From Meghimatium bilineatum (lineage: Eukaryota > Mollusca > Gastropoda > Stylommatophora > Philomycidae), in assembly GCA_034231615.1 (NCBI GenBank), contig CM067315.1:31970317-32034316 (forward strand): DNA of 64,000 bases. Direction: 5' to 3'. Both the position numbers and the translations under genes were made by a program. Below, piece by piece: positions 53,570 to 63,540 of this stretch. The notes beneath the pieces were generated by a model that was given only the letters and a program-made list of their open reading frames with translations, did no database searches and had not been told where the DNA came from. Position 1 is the first letter of the stretch. Each line of letters opens with the position of its first letter.

Positions 53570-55045
53570 AACTAGCGTCACAGTATATGGGCCACTCCCA
53601 TAAGTGCTTCCACCTCCGTTCCAGTAGCCATCGCAGTGTATGTAGACTCAGAGTCCCGGTCGTGTTGATTGTGTGGTCATCGGGGCCTTCCAGAAAAAAA
53701 TACTTTTTCTTACCTCCCCTCTGGATACTCTCATTTCTGACATTCTCTGTATGTGTACCTTCTCAACCTCATTGACATCATCTTCGTCTTGAAATGAATT
53801 TATTACTGCCTTGATCAAGTCTGCTTTATCTCTTCTCAGCAATGATCCGTCTATCACCGCATTGCCTGCCAATAGGTCGGCTCTCTCCTTTCCTCTGACC
53901 CCAGCATGACCAGGGAAGTATACCCATGTAATGCTCTGGACAACTGAGTTGTTAAATAATAAGTTCCACCATATTTTTTTCTACATGTACTTTTATATCT
54001 AGCGCAGCATGCTTTGAGAGTCTGTGAGTATTACCAACTGTGTGATTTCAACCAATTAAGTGCCACTGTAACTCCCTCTATCTCCATCCTCATGCTCGAT
54101 GCGACAGTAGAATATGCTGAAGATTTCTCAACCAACTTCACGCCATTTCTGTAGGCAACAAAACCCCAACCGCTTTTATTTGTGTTTCTGCAACCGGGCC
54201 ATCTGTGTATATAATTATGTCTTGTGGTTTCGAGTGTAGCTGGACGAGTTCATGCACTGTAACCTGGGCCCTTACACCCGTCCATTTCCGACACGCTTTA
54301 TCTAGTTGTATTATTACTTTAGTCAATTATTTCTTCTCAGTGTCTACCTCCACCCATTCACTGCTTTTTCCTATTTCTTCAAATTCAGATACTCTTCGCA
54401 GTGTGTCTTCGGCCTCTGCCATCCATGATCTGCCACGCTTGATTCGTTTTCCCTTTGACTCATCTAGAAGTTGTTGTAGTGGGTGGTGATTGTATTCTGT
54501 TACTTTAAGATACGACCTAACCTGTGCTACCTGATGTCGCACTCTAATACTGGGGAGATCAAGCAAAAATCTCATTGCAGAGATGGGTGTATCTCTAGTA
54601 CACCCCATTACCGCTCTGGTGGCCTCTTTTTGGACTTTTTCCAATCTATCGACTTGTGTCTGTGACAAAGTTTTAGTAGGCCGAGACCATAATCTATGAC
54701 AGATAGCACCGTCACTTGTAGAAGCAGAAAGAGTACCCATTGCTGCATGTCCAAGGTCGCCGTGACCTTGATAACAACGATCTCTCTTTAACCTTCTGAA
54801 TAATATTTTTGACGTGCTTGTTGAGTGAGAGACTTCTATCAAAGGTTATCCTAAGATATTTAAGGTCCTGTATTCTTTCAATGAATGAGCCCATGCAACT
54901 GACAGCTGGCAGTGTGTCATTGACCAGATGATTATTTAAGGAGTACCAGACGACCTTTGCTTTCGAGGGATTTATCACAGAGTTGTATTTTTTTGCAAAA
55001 TATCGACAATTGATCTAGTCCACTCTGTACATTGTCAGTGATACA
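53570..55045 (-). mobile_element. RH1 LINE, longest copy: RT thumb to C-terminus
   Basis: Minus strand from 55045 down: DNVQSGLDQLSIFCKKYN (end of RT palm) and INPSKAKVVWYSLNNHLVND, IQDLKYLRITFDRSLSLNKH, RLEKVQKEATRAVMGCTRDT, MRFLLDLPSIRVRHQVAQVR, RGRSWMAEAEDTLRRVSEFE, then RNase H start QDIIIYTDGPVAETQIKAVG with a catalytic Asp kept. Further broken RNase H follows and the tail AVINSFQDEDDVNEVEKVHI. The catalytic FADD box would lie just beyond 55045, where a 44-bp array cuts the element off. Segments 54712-54978 and 54327-54842 are in different frames; a stop separates 54327 and 54326. Confidence 0.9.
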
Positions 55046-55335
55046 CTGTCTCTTGTGTTATTCATCTTCACGGTTTCCACACTTCTCCCACATTTCTTCT
55101 GTTATTCATCTTTACGGTTTCCACACTTCTCCCACATTTCTTGTGTTATTCATCTTCACGGTTTCCACACTTCTCCCACATTTCTTGTGTTATTCATCTT
55201 TATTGTTTCCACATTTCTCCCACATTTCTTGTGTTATTCATCTTCCCCATTTCCACGTTTCTCCCATTCTCTTGTGTTATTCATCTTTACGGTTTCCACA
55301 CTTCTCCCACATTTCTTGTGTTATTCATCTTTCCT
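55045..55335. repeat. 44-bp tandem repeat, about six units
   Basis: Unit 'tgtgttattcatcttcacgg' plus 'tttccacacttctcccacatttct'. Frame rotates; open frames of 123-182 codons here are artefacts. Confidence 0.95.
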
Positions 55336-55391
55336 CATCAGTTCCCGCCGTTTTCATTCTCATTTATTTTATTCATCAGTTGCTGCTTTTT

Positions 55392-55672
55392 TCCCCTTCA
55401 TCTTCTGTGGTCATTCTCAAACTCCTACAGATTAACAGGATGTATTCCGGAGAGCGGAATATGTTATGTTGCAGTTTACAGCTTTGCAGCGATATCTGTA
55501 CTTTTGATCTGACACATCAGATTTCAGCATGGTTTATGGGTCACTTTGACCATATTTTGGATGGGACAGCCACCTCATAAACTCCATAATCGCCAATTAC
55601 GCTATGGATGGAAAATGAACGGTGTTGTTACTTATTGCTTCTCTTTGGGGCCCCGGCAGCACACTGGCACTC
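55392..55672 (-). mobile_element. SINE-A, diverged full-length copy
   Basis: Plus strand 'ttctcaaactcctacagatt', 'aacaggatgtattccggaga', 'gatctgacacatcagatttc', 'atgggacagccacctcataa', 'gctatggatggaaaatgaac' to 'gccccggcagcacactggca'. Confidence 0.87.
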
Positions 55673-55674
55673 CC

Positions 55675-56095
55675 TCCCCCGCACTCCCCATTTCTGTTGT
55701 TCATGAATTACACCATGGTCTTTCCTCAATCCATCTATTTGTCAGTGCCTGCTCCATCTTTATTCCTTACATTCATCGGTTGCATTCCTGTTCCCTTTAG
55801 TCTTTTATTTCATCAGTGCCTTCGTGTACCTTCTTCTATCCTTTTATCAGCTCTTTCCTGGTCCCTCTTCAATCCTTTATTTCATTAATTCTTCCGCCTC
55901 TTCTTCAATCCTTCTATGTATCAATTCCTCCCAGTTCCCTCTTCAGTACAGTTTGTCATTAGTTGTTCCCACGTCTGTCATGTTATTAACCACTATTATC
56001 CCATTTTCACTTACTAAAAACGTTAAAATGTACTAAAGAATTGACTGCCTTGTATTCGAGTTTTACCACTCTGATTGTACTATGTCCTTTTTAAC
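55675..56095. other. No recognisable feature
   Basis: T-rich, with loose 'ttcatcagtgcc/ttcattaattc' repetition; nothing codable. Confidence 0.4.
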
Positions 56096-56109
56096 AAAAA
56101 CACATGACT

Positions 56110-56245
56110 AGAGTATCACTCAGAGCACGTAGCTCCGTAGCTGTCATGGATAATACCAATAGAATAAAACTCAACTTTGTAAACAAGTCGTCAGGTACAG
56201 AATTCGAACCTGCCATCTCGTGAGCATAAGATGAACGGCTTAATC
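56110..56245 (-). mobile_element. tRNA-like SINE, left part, split by a hAT
   Basis: Minus strand GGCAGGTTCGAATTCTGTAC (B-box-like GGTTCGAATTC). The tRNA-like 5' part continues at 58249-58262 on the other side of the 1,995-bp hAT, giving 'gacggtatattgattaagcc' when the duplicated 8 bp is counted once. Confidence 0.5.
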
Positions 56246-58240
56246 CATGAGTGGGAAACTACGGCCCGAGTGCCGCATGCGGCCGGCCATTGGATATTTT
56301 GCGGCCCTCAAACACATTTTTAAATAAACGAACGATCGTCACAAATGATTTTTCCCCATTAATATTACGCAGAAATCCATTGGAATTTTAATTCGACTTT
56401 CTTATATATTAAATATACAATATCTTTTTTTCCAATTTGACATCATTTAAATATTAATATTGATATATATAAATATCGTCAATGAATTTTTACTACGTTT
56501 AATATGAATGTTTAATATTGAGTCATTTACTATTCTAATTGACGTAATTTGATTGGCTGAATGTTTCTCAATGATTATAAGTTTTCGGGCGATATAATTT
56601 TATAAAGGTTGAAAACTGCCTTTCAAATTATAATTAATTGTTTTTAACTTTTAAACATTATGTCGGGATGTATGTTTAGTTAATATTAAAAAGATGTTTC
56701 ATACAAAATAGAATATCGCTAAAAGCTGTTATAATTAATAATACATCGTTACAACAATAATGTATCGTAAGAAATAACCCCCCACCATCATATTCTATAA
56801 ATGGAATGCGCAAATACTCAATTTGCAATCATTTAAGCTGCACAGTGTCTGGGGAATTCCCGGTGTGTTTTAATAACCATCACATTGGTAGTTTCCATTC
56901 ATAAATTTCCGTATTTATATTGCAACCGAATTTTCTAAATCTAAATAATTATATTCGCGGTACCGAAAGCACAATTGTTTCTACTTTATTTTGCAACATT
57001 TTGAGATATTTTTTTATTATAATGAGTGCATCCAAAAAACGTAAGATTGAAGACGAGTGTAGGGTTTTCAAAGTCGAATGGATTAGCAAATATTGTTTTA
57101 TGCAAGTTGGCAACAAACTATTTGCTTGCTGTGTCACGAATCAGTAGCTGTTTTTAAAGAATATAACTTTAAAAGACATTACCAGACAAAACATCCCAAT
57201 TTAGGACACAATCTAACATCTGAAGAAAGGAAAAGAAAATGCATGGAGTTGGTAAAATGTCTGGAGAAACAACAAACTGTGTTTACAAAACAGTGTTCAA
57301 TTCAAGATGCGTAACAGAGGCCAATTTGGTGTTGTCACACAAAATTGTGAAATACAAAAAGCCATTTTCTGATGATGAATTTATTAAGGAATGTTTACTA
57401 GATACAACAAACATTCTGTGTCCAGAACAAAACAACACATTTGACAGTATTACATTATCCAGAAGAACTGTGGTCAGACGTGTTGAAAAGATAAGTGAAG
57501 ATTTGACCCTTCAACTTCAAGATGCAAGTAAGCTAGAATTTGGAAGAAGAGCACATACAGTTGGAATTGTTTGAATTAAAAGCCAATCATTACCTGAAGG
57601 AAAGATTTAAGTCTGAATGTTTGTTGGATTTCTATGGTTGTTTGCTTGAACAATCATTCCCAAACTTAAAATATTTCCTGCTAATTTTTTGTCACTATTT
57701 GGATCTACATATATTTGTGAACTGGCATATTCTTGCTTAAAAATCAACAAAAATAAGAATAGGTCTTTATTATCTGATTGCAACGTAAATGCAGTCATGC
57801 AAATTTCTACAAGTAAACTTGTTTCAGATTTCAAAGGAATTATAAAATCTTACAAGCAATTACATACATCTCATTAGAAATTAATAATATCAATAAAGTT
57901 GTAACTGTGTATGGTTGTTTTTTTTAAATCTTCATTAAAACTATTGATATGAACCCATATTGTAACTGTATGCAACATAATATTTTTCAAATATTGTTAA
58001 AATATTTGCAAAACCTTTTATCCATATTAGAAAATATACTGTTATAGTGTAAGTCTGTTAGAAATGTCATTTATTTAAGGTATCTACATTATGTAAAACT
58101 ACCTTTCTTTACAATAAAAATATTTAATTGATTACTTACCGAGAATTTTAAACAAAAATGTACATAATATTATATGTGGCACTCCAATAGCTTTACAATT
58201 TTTAATTTGGTCCTCTGCACAAAAAGTTTGCCCACCCCTG
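56246..58240 (+). mobile_element. hAT transposon, internally deleted, ends and TSD intact
   Basis: 1,995 bp between 8-bp direct repeats GCTTAATC (56238-56245 and 58241-58248). Left end CATGAGTGGGAAACTACGGC, right end (complement) CAGGGGTGGGCAAACTTTT. Ends and subterminal sequence match the 371-bp MITE at 26.0 kb. The interior keeps the start and the end of a GTF2IRD2/Charlie-type transposase, but the middle is missing. It is non-autonomous and its transposase is disrupted, so it could only have moved with help. Confidence 0.95.
57021..57875 (+). pseudogene. hAT transposase remnant, GTF2IRD2-like
   Basis: N-terminal part: MSASKKRKIEDECRVFKVEW, KYCFMQVGNK, then with a frame change ICLLCHESVAVFKEYNFKRH and YQTKHPNLG (a BED-type C..C...H....H zinc finger), VTEANLVLSHKIVKYKKPFS, ECLLDTTNILCPEQNN and SRRTVVRRVEKISEDLTLQL. 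Then the middle of the protein (several hundred residues with the catalytic core) is absent: QLQDAS is followed within about 20 codons by EHIQLELFELKANHYLKERF, a C-terminal segment. FGSTYICELAYSCLKINKNK and RSLLSDCNVNAVMQISTS complete the hAT dimerisation tail. About three frame changes besides the deletion. GTF2IRD2 similarity is recalled, not searched. Confidence 0.88.
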
Positions 58241-58264
58241 GCTTAATCAATATACCGTCATTTC

Positions 58265-58550
58265 CCATTTTAATATTTCTTACTTCTATTTTCTATTTCC
58301 TTTATCCTTCTCACTCGCTGGTATCCGCTATACCACTCATGCTTTAGCTCTTCCCATCCTCTCATACCTTCTACCATACCCCCACACCCCCTTCTTCTTG
58401 ACATATCATACTTTCTGCTGTACCAGAAAACTTTTGTAGTTGCCAATAAATGCCGTTCAGATCGGGGTTGCCACATCCTTGGGACTGTCTGTTATAAAAT
58501 GTTAGGTTAAAAATAACACTAAAAAATTTCTGAACTTTCAAATTATGTAA
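58265..58550. other. No recognisable feature
   Basis: Unassigned. Confidence 0.3.
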
Positions 58551-58554
58551 GATT

Positions 58555-58735
58555 AGCAAGTTATCAGAAGAACGATATGCATTAAGTTACGGTTTACAGC
58601 TTAGTTGCGATATCTGAGTATGTCGGACTGACACATCTGACTTAGCATGGTTTCTCTTTCACTTCTACGAGAAGGAACAGCCAAATCCTTTCGCTATTAT
58701 CTGGTCATGTTTAGAGACCCGGCAACCGTTATTCC
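58555..58735 (-). mobile_element. SINE-A, old partial copy
   Basis: Plus strand 'taagttacggtttacagctt', 'agttgcgatatctgagtatg', 'ggactgacacatctgactta', 'aaggaacagccaaatccttt', 'gagacccggcaacc'. Confidence 0.75.
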
Positions 58736-58739
58736 CACT

Positions 58740-59828
58740 AAGCTAAGTTACTATGCGCTAGCGTTCAAATTTGTATCTATTGGCGCGGTGTTTGGATTTG
58801 GTGCACAGGATTGTATATACATGTGTGTAAACATTCTTATAGTAAGAAATATAATTAAAGTAGCTAAAATAAACTGAAGAGTATTATCTTTTTTAGTATT
58901 AAAAGTGTAGAAAAAAACCAAAGAAAAAAGTCCAGAAAAAGTGATGTTAGACATTATTCTGCACACGGAGATCTATTTTTTCCCCAAATGCGCTCATGTT
59001 TTAGGGAACATTGCGGTGGCAACCCATGGGCTCAGTTGTGCAAAAATATGTATAAAATCTATTTTTACATTATGTAAGACTCAATTCAATGAAAACTAAT
59101 AATATCGTGGCTTTCTATCTAATTAACTTCATGTATTCCGTCGTTTGATTGCGTTGTGACATCGGTTACTAAAGAACGTTTTCTATCAACATTAGTTACT
59201 AGTGTATCCAGACTTTTCATAATGTGTAATAAACTTAATACCAAAAATATGGTACGAGGATACGATATATTTCCAATTTGCTAAAATATTTTTTTTAAAT
59301 GACCGAAATATAATTTTTACTGCTAATGACAGTTAAAAGATGCTAAACATCTAACATTTTGCCATTTAGTGGACAATTTGGCAACCCTGGTTCAGTACTT
59401 TAGTAATCAGTATTTGGCTATTGTCGGTCAGAAAATAAACGATGATTACTGTAGACTATGTGGTCAAGGTAAAGGTCACCCAGCACCCGATTCAATCTAG
59501 TCGAATGTTATAAACTATAACTACTTCTTCTGGTTCTGAGTTCATTCTGAAGCGCTTTATTCTTCTGTCGTTCTTTTTTAATGTCTTTATTTGCAACGCT
59601 GTATCTTGTATTATTTGGACGGTGTTTATCATGTTTTTTGTGCTGTATCTTGTATTATTTGGACGGTGTTTATCATGTTTTGTTATGTACCTTAGTTTAA
59701 CATACACATGTGTATCAGAAGGATAGTATATGCACTTAATGTGTTATAGTTTGCACATTCTTGCAGTATACGTATGCTTTACAGTTTGGTTGCATTTGAT
59801 CACATCTATTGTCTATCCCCAGATGAAT
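58740..59828. other. AT-rich intergenic
   Basis: Contains one direct duplication of about 60 bp at 59595-59690 ('gtatcttgtattatttggac' and 'ggtgtttatcatgttt' twice). Otherwise nothing assignable. Confidence 0.5.
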
Positions 59829-59831
59829 GAT

Positions 59832-60225
59832 GGTTCACACTTGCTGTTATGCGTAGGGGTTTGAGCTTAAACTGTCATTCCAAAGCCAGATGTGTCTCCG
59901 TGCGTGCATTTAGTCCATCTTTGTTCAAGGTTATCTTGATGTTTTCTATTCATCATTTTTTGGGTCTACCTTCGGCTTTACGCCCGGATATTCTTTTGGT
60001 ATATGCTCTTACTGGTATTTGGTTTGGGTTCATTCTCATAAGGTGACCGAACCATTTTACTTGCTGTCTTGCAAAATGTTCGATACATGATATTATACCA
60101 ACTCTTTTCCTAATATCTTCGCTTCTTATTTAATCTAGTTTAGTAACCATTGCAGCTTTCCTCAGACACTTCATTTCACATGTAACGATTTTACTTTTCT
60201 GTGAGGCTGTTAAAGACCATGTTTG
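59832..60225 (-). mobile_element. ER4 LINE 3' end, well preserved
   Basis: One minus-strand frame gives, with two stops, SLTASQKSKIVTCEMKCLRK, RSEDIRKRVGIISCIEHFAR, QQVKWFGHLMRMNPNQIPVR, RISGRKAEGRPKK.WIENIK and TLNKDGLNAR, ending FKLKPLRITAS. This is the full LINE C-terminal basic domain (WFGHLMRM and GR.A.GRPKK.W). The two stops replace residues within otherwise conserved text, so the copy is relatively recent. Upstream RT is missing. Confidence 0.9.
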
Positions 60226-60229
60226 ACAT

Positions 60230-60654
60230 TGGTAGCAGAGTTTAGGTATAAACAATGTTAAAACTTAGCTCATTGTATAAATATTAGCACACAGGTTCTC
60301 CTATCGACTTGCTAGGTCTGTCATAGAAGCTGACGTTGCAGGAACGTGAAAGTTTACACCTTCACGACCGCCATGTTGACCACATTATACTTTGGTGAAT
60401 CACACAATTTGAATTGTATGTGCTTATTTCTGTTTAAACTACTGTTTTCAGAGCTGTAGAAATATGATATGTTCTTGCCTGTTAACAGATGGTAGACACC
60501 CTGTGAATACAAGCTATGCTTTTGTTGTGCTTTTATCATGGATTTATTTTGGTAACAACTGACTGTTGCTTGTTAGAACCTTCCATAGCCAGTTGACCAG
60601 CTCTAATTTCCTGCTATTCTATGACCAGATGGAATTCATTGCTGTAAGATTCTA
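60230..60654. other. No recognisable feature
   Basis: Unassigned spacer between two minus-strand LINE ends. Confidence 0.3.
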
Positions 60655-61600
60655 CTATTCTTCTTCTTCTTTTGTTCACTTGAAACATGTCTATATCTGT
60701 AATTTTGTCTCCTGAATAAAACTCACTGTCTTTTGTAGTTCATACAGTGTCCCATAGAGCTTTGATTCCAGTGTTGTTTCATCTGGCCAATGTGTCTGCC
60801 TCAGCGTTTCATACTCAGAACAATCTTGAAGTATATGTTTGGCACTCTGTGCTGCCTGCCCACATGTGCACATGGCCGTGTTGCAAATTTTGAACTTTGC
60901 GTACATGTGACTACGGAGTCGTCAGTTGTGTCCTGTTCTGAGGCGTAGAATTACAACTTGTTCTGATCTATTCATAATGTGATAGTCATCTTGTGTTGGT
61001 GTTTGTGGCTTTCTTATTGATTTGATCATCTGTTTTTTCTGAAGGTAGGAGATTGGTACATCTGGTTGGTCTTCGGCAGCACCTTTCTTAGCCAATTGGT
61101 CTGCTTTTTCATTTCCTGGTATTTCACAGTTAGAGGGTATCCACTGCATGGTTAGTTCGTTAGTTTTCCAGACTGTAGAGCTTGTAGCACTGATCTTGCA
61201 TCTGTCAGGAATACCACTGGCTGTGGGCCAGGATTGGTATTCAGCAGTTTTTCAGTTGCTACCCTAATTGCCTGGATTTCTGCATCATAATTATTGCAGA
61301 ATTTCACTGTTGGTGTTCTGATCGTATCTCTAGACTTCTGTGGGTATTCTATATATACACCTGCACCTCCATTCCTCACTGCATTCTGTGCTGACCCATC
61401 TATGTATACTCTGACCCATTTGTCTTGTGGATATTCCTCGTCCAGGAAACTTAGTGTGACTGTCCTTCCCTGCACACTGTTCTATTCGTCCTAGCTTAGT
61501 ATTCCTTTCATGTTTTCATTTCTTTCTGTATTGATTCTACTATGACCAATACCTCTTGCAACTCTAGTAGTTTATTGAATTGCAGAGCTTCTAGTACTGA
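60655..61600 (-). mobile_element. RH2 LINE, best copy: RNase H to 3' tail
   Basis: Minus strand: a decayed lead (61600-61490, LLELQEVLVIVESIQKEMKT), an RNase H domain, and the zinc-binding C-terminus CTCGQAAQSAKHILQDCSEY, then GTLYELQKTVSFIQETKLQI and a stop. The 3' end is GTGAACAAAAGAAGAAGAAG. It has one 1-base frame change at about 61150 and a stop near 60915. A 5'-truncated insertion of about 940 bp. Clade within the Jockey/I group not determined. Confidence 0.92.
60691..61475 (-). pseudogene. RNase H domain plus C-terminus of RH2 LINE
   Basis: RNase H motifs in order: VRVYIDGSAQNAVRNGGAGV (first catalytic Asp), NNYDAEIQAIRVATEKLLN (catalytic Glu), VVFLTDARSVLQALQSGK (third Asp), then MQWIPSNCEIPGNEKADQLA (last Asp; the usual HCGI.GNEKAD has become NCEIPGNEKAD). 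All four acidic positions are present. After it VILRLRTGHN and the CTCG...H.LQDC zinc segment. Two lesions separate 61475-61152, 61149-60922 and 60906-60691. The function in the intact element is removal of the RNA template during target-primed reverse transcription. Confidence 0.9.
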
Positions 61601-61692
61601 TTTTTTTCTGTTTTAAAGTTACAGAAATGTAGTCCAAAGAATGAACTACATTGTCATGTAGTTTACAGAAAGGATGTAATATCTGCACATTC
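61601..61692 (-). mobile_element. SINE-A relic
   Basis: Plus strand 'acagaaatgtagtccaaaga', 'gtcatgtagtttacagaaag', 'gtaatatctgcaca'. Very short and diverged. Confidence 0.5.
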
Positions 61693-61694
61693 CT

Positions 61695-62100
61695 ATAATT
61701 ATTTTTTATTTGTCCAAATCCCCATGAATTCGATGAATAACGCTCTTGTTTAATTTTGTGAAATTAAGAAATTTCTTCTGAGTTTTATTTTAAACTTTTT
61801 AATATAATTGCTTTAGAAGTCTGTTAAAATAAAACCTCCGAGAAATGGATTTGTCGGTTGTTGATCCCGCATTTCATGATCTCATCTCCTTTAACACAAA
61901 TATATTTATCCGTTAGTACATAAACAAATTTGCAGGTTTTTAAGAAGCACTTTTGGCAGTTTTGATTTATCATAGACATGTTTGTGTTGGAAATGTAGCG
62001 AGACACGAATCGCCTTCTAAAACTATTTTACACTGAACAGTTAAGGTTAAAGAAGAAGATGCGCATAGAGAAAATAATGGATTGACAATATCAACGAGTG
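61695..62100. other. No recognisable feature
   Basis: AT-rich unassigned sequence. Confidence 0.35.
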
Positions 62101-62106
62101 ATATGG

Positions 62107-62190
62107 GTATGGTTTTCCACACTCATCTGAATGACCGAGGACAGAGTTGTTTGGAGGGTGATTTGTGGCAATGTTTTGAATGTGGCACCA
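62107..62190 (+). mobile_element. LINE extreme C-terminus
   Basis: RMTEDRVVW-type frame MTEDRVVWRVICGNVLNVAP; same end as the minus-strand fragment at 34.8 kb. Followed by an 18-bp tandem repeat. Confidence 0.6.
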
Positions 62191-62194
62191 ATAC

Positions 62195-62270
62195 AACAGC
62201 AACTGCTGGGTTTGCAGCAACAGCTGGGTTTGCAGCAACAGCTGGGTTTGCAGCAACAGCTGGGTTTGAT
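62195..62270. repeat. 18-bp tandem repeat, four units
   Basis: AACAGCTGGGTTTGCAGC; in-frame, adding TAGFAA blocks to a spurious open frame. Confidence 0.94.
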
Positions 62271-62279
62271 AAACGAACG

Positions 62280-62900
62280 CGAGAAGCCTATGAACATTGT
62301 ACTTTTTCTGCTAGCATTCAATGGCACACTAGTGAACGTAAACACTGCCAAAATCACTATAGTAAAAAAATCTGGGTTGATGGCTACATCCAGAATAGGA
62401 TACGCTACTGAAGAAAACATACTGACTTGTTTGTTCATTGCACATCTAACATCAAGTGTGGTCAATATTCGACTTTTGAAATACTTCTTCAGGTTTTCAT
62501 GATACCGTTAATCTCGGTGGTATAACATGTCTTCATTTGAACCGAGAAACGAAACATTTTTTCAGCCGATATGGTTTCCGATAAATCAGTGGTGGTTAAA
62601 AATACGGCCCGCAAGCCAAATCTGACTGCCAAACCATTTTTTTGTTTCTGGCATGCAAAGCTGATCTAAAAATACTACATGCGCTGATTCCTGAGCTCAG
62701 AAGACGCTGTTTTAGGTTCCAAAAGGACTAAAGAAGTGTCTTTTTGGCCCCACACTATACGAAAAAAAGGTTAATCTGGCACAAAGACCTCAAGAGGTTT
62801 CAAAAATCTTGGATAAATGGAGCTGCATAATATCAATCACAGGCTTGGAGAGAATACGACTGATGAATATGAAAGATTCCAACACAGATTTAATAAATTA
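62280..62900. other. No recognisable feature
   Basis: Open on the plus strand for about 70 codons after the repeat without recognisable content. Confidence 0.3.
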
Positions 62901-62904
62901 TCTG

Positions 62905-63540
62905 GTTAAAAACTGCATGATTGCTGTTGTTGTTCCTGTTTTTATTGCTGTTTTTGTTTCTTATTCTTGCTGAGTTTTCTTTATTTTGTTGTTATTTCTG
63001 TTGTTTTTGTAGCTGTAGTTGTTTTCGATGTTGTTGGGATTGTTGTTATTGTTGTTATTATTTTTGTTGCTACTATTTTTATGATGTCATTATAGGTTAT
63101 GCAAATGCTGTTTTTTTTAATTTCTGTTTTTGACGTTCTTGGTATTACTGTTGCTATTTTTAATTGATATTGTTGTTGTTGCTGTTATTTTTTGTTTCTG
63201 TTTTTAGTGTTTCTATTGCTATTTTTGTTCCTGCTAGTCTTTTATTGCGGTTTTTGTTGATGTTGTAATTTATGTTGTTGTTATTTTTAATATGTTGTTG
63301 TTACTGTTTTTGTTACTATTTTTGTATGTTGTTGTAACTATTTTTTTGTTGCTATATTTATATGATGTTGCTGCTTTTTTTGGTTGGTATTATGGTTTTA
63401 TGCAGTTTATTGTTGTTGTGTATTTGTTGTTATGTTATGGTTGTTGTCTTTCTTGTTGTGTGTATTGTAACTGTTTATGTTATTGTAACTCCTGCTGTTT
63501 TGTTGATGTTATTGGTGTTGCTGCTGCAGAAGAACTATTG
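62905..63540. repeat. (TTG/TTT)n-rich degenerate tract
   Basis: About 630 bp of GTTGTT, TTTTTGTT and CTGTT words; plus strand nearly without A in places. It is the strand-mirrored counterpart of the TAA tracts in being a long, decayed trinucleotide tract. Confidence 0.92.

Noticed and set aside
57238-57310. Host gene related to GTF2IRD2
   Set aside because: The coding text lies between hAT ends with an 8-bp target duplication and is frame-broken, so it is the transposon's own transposase.
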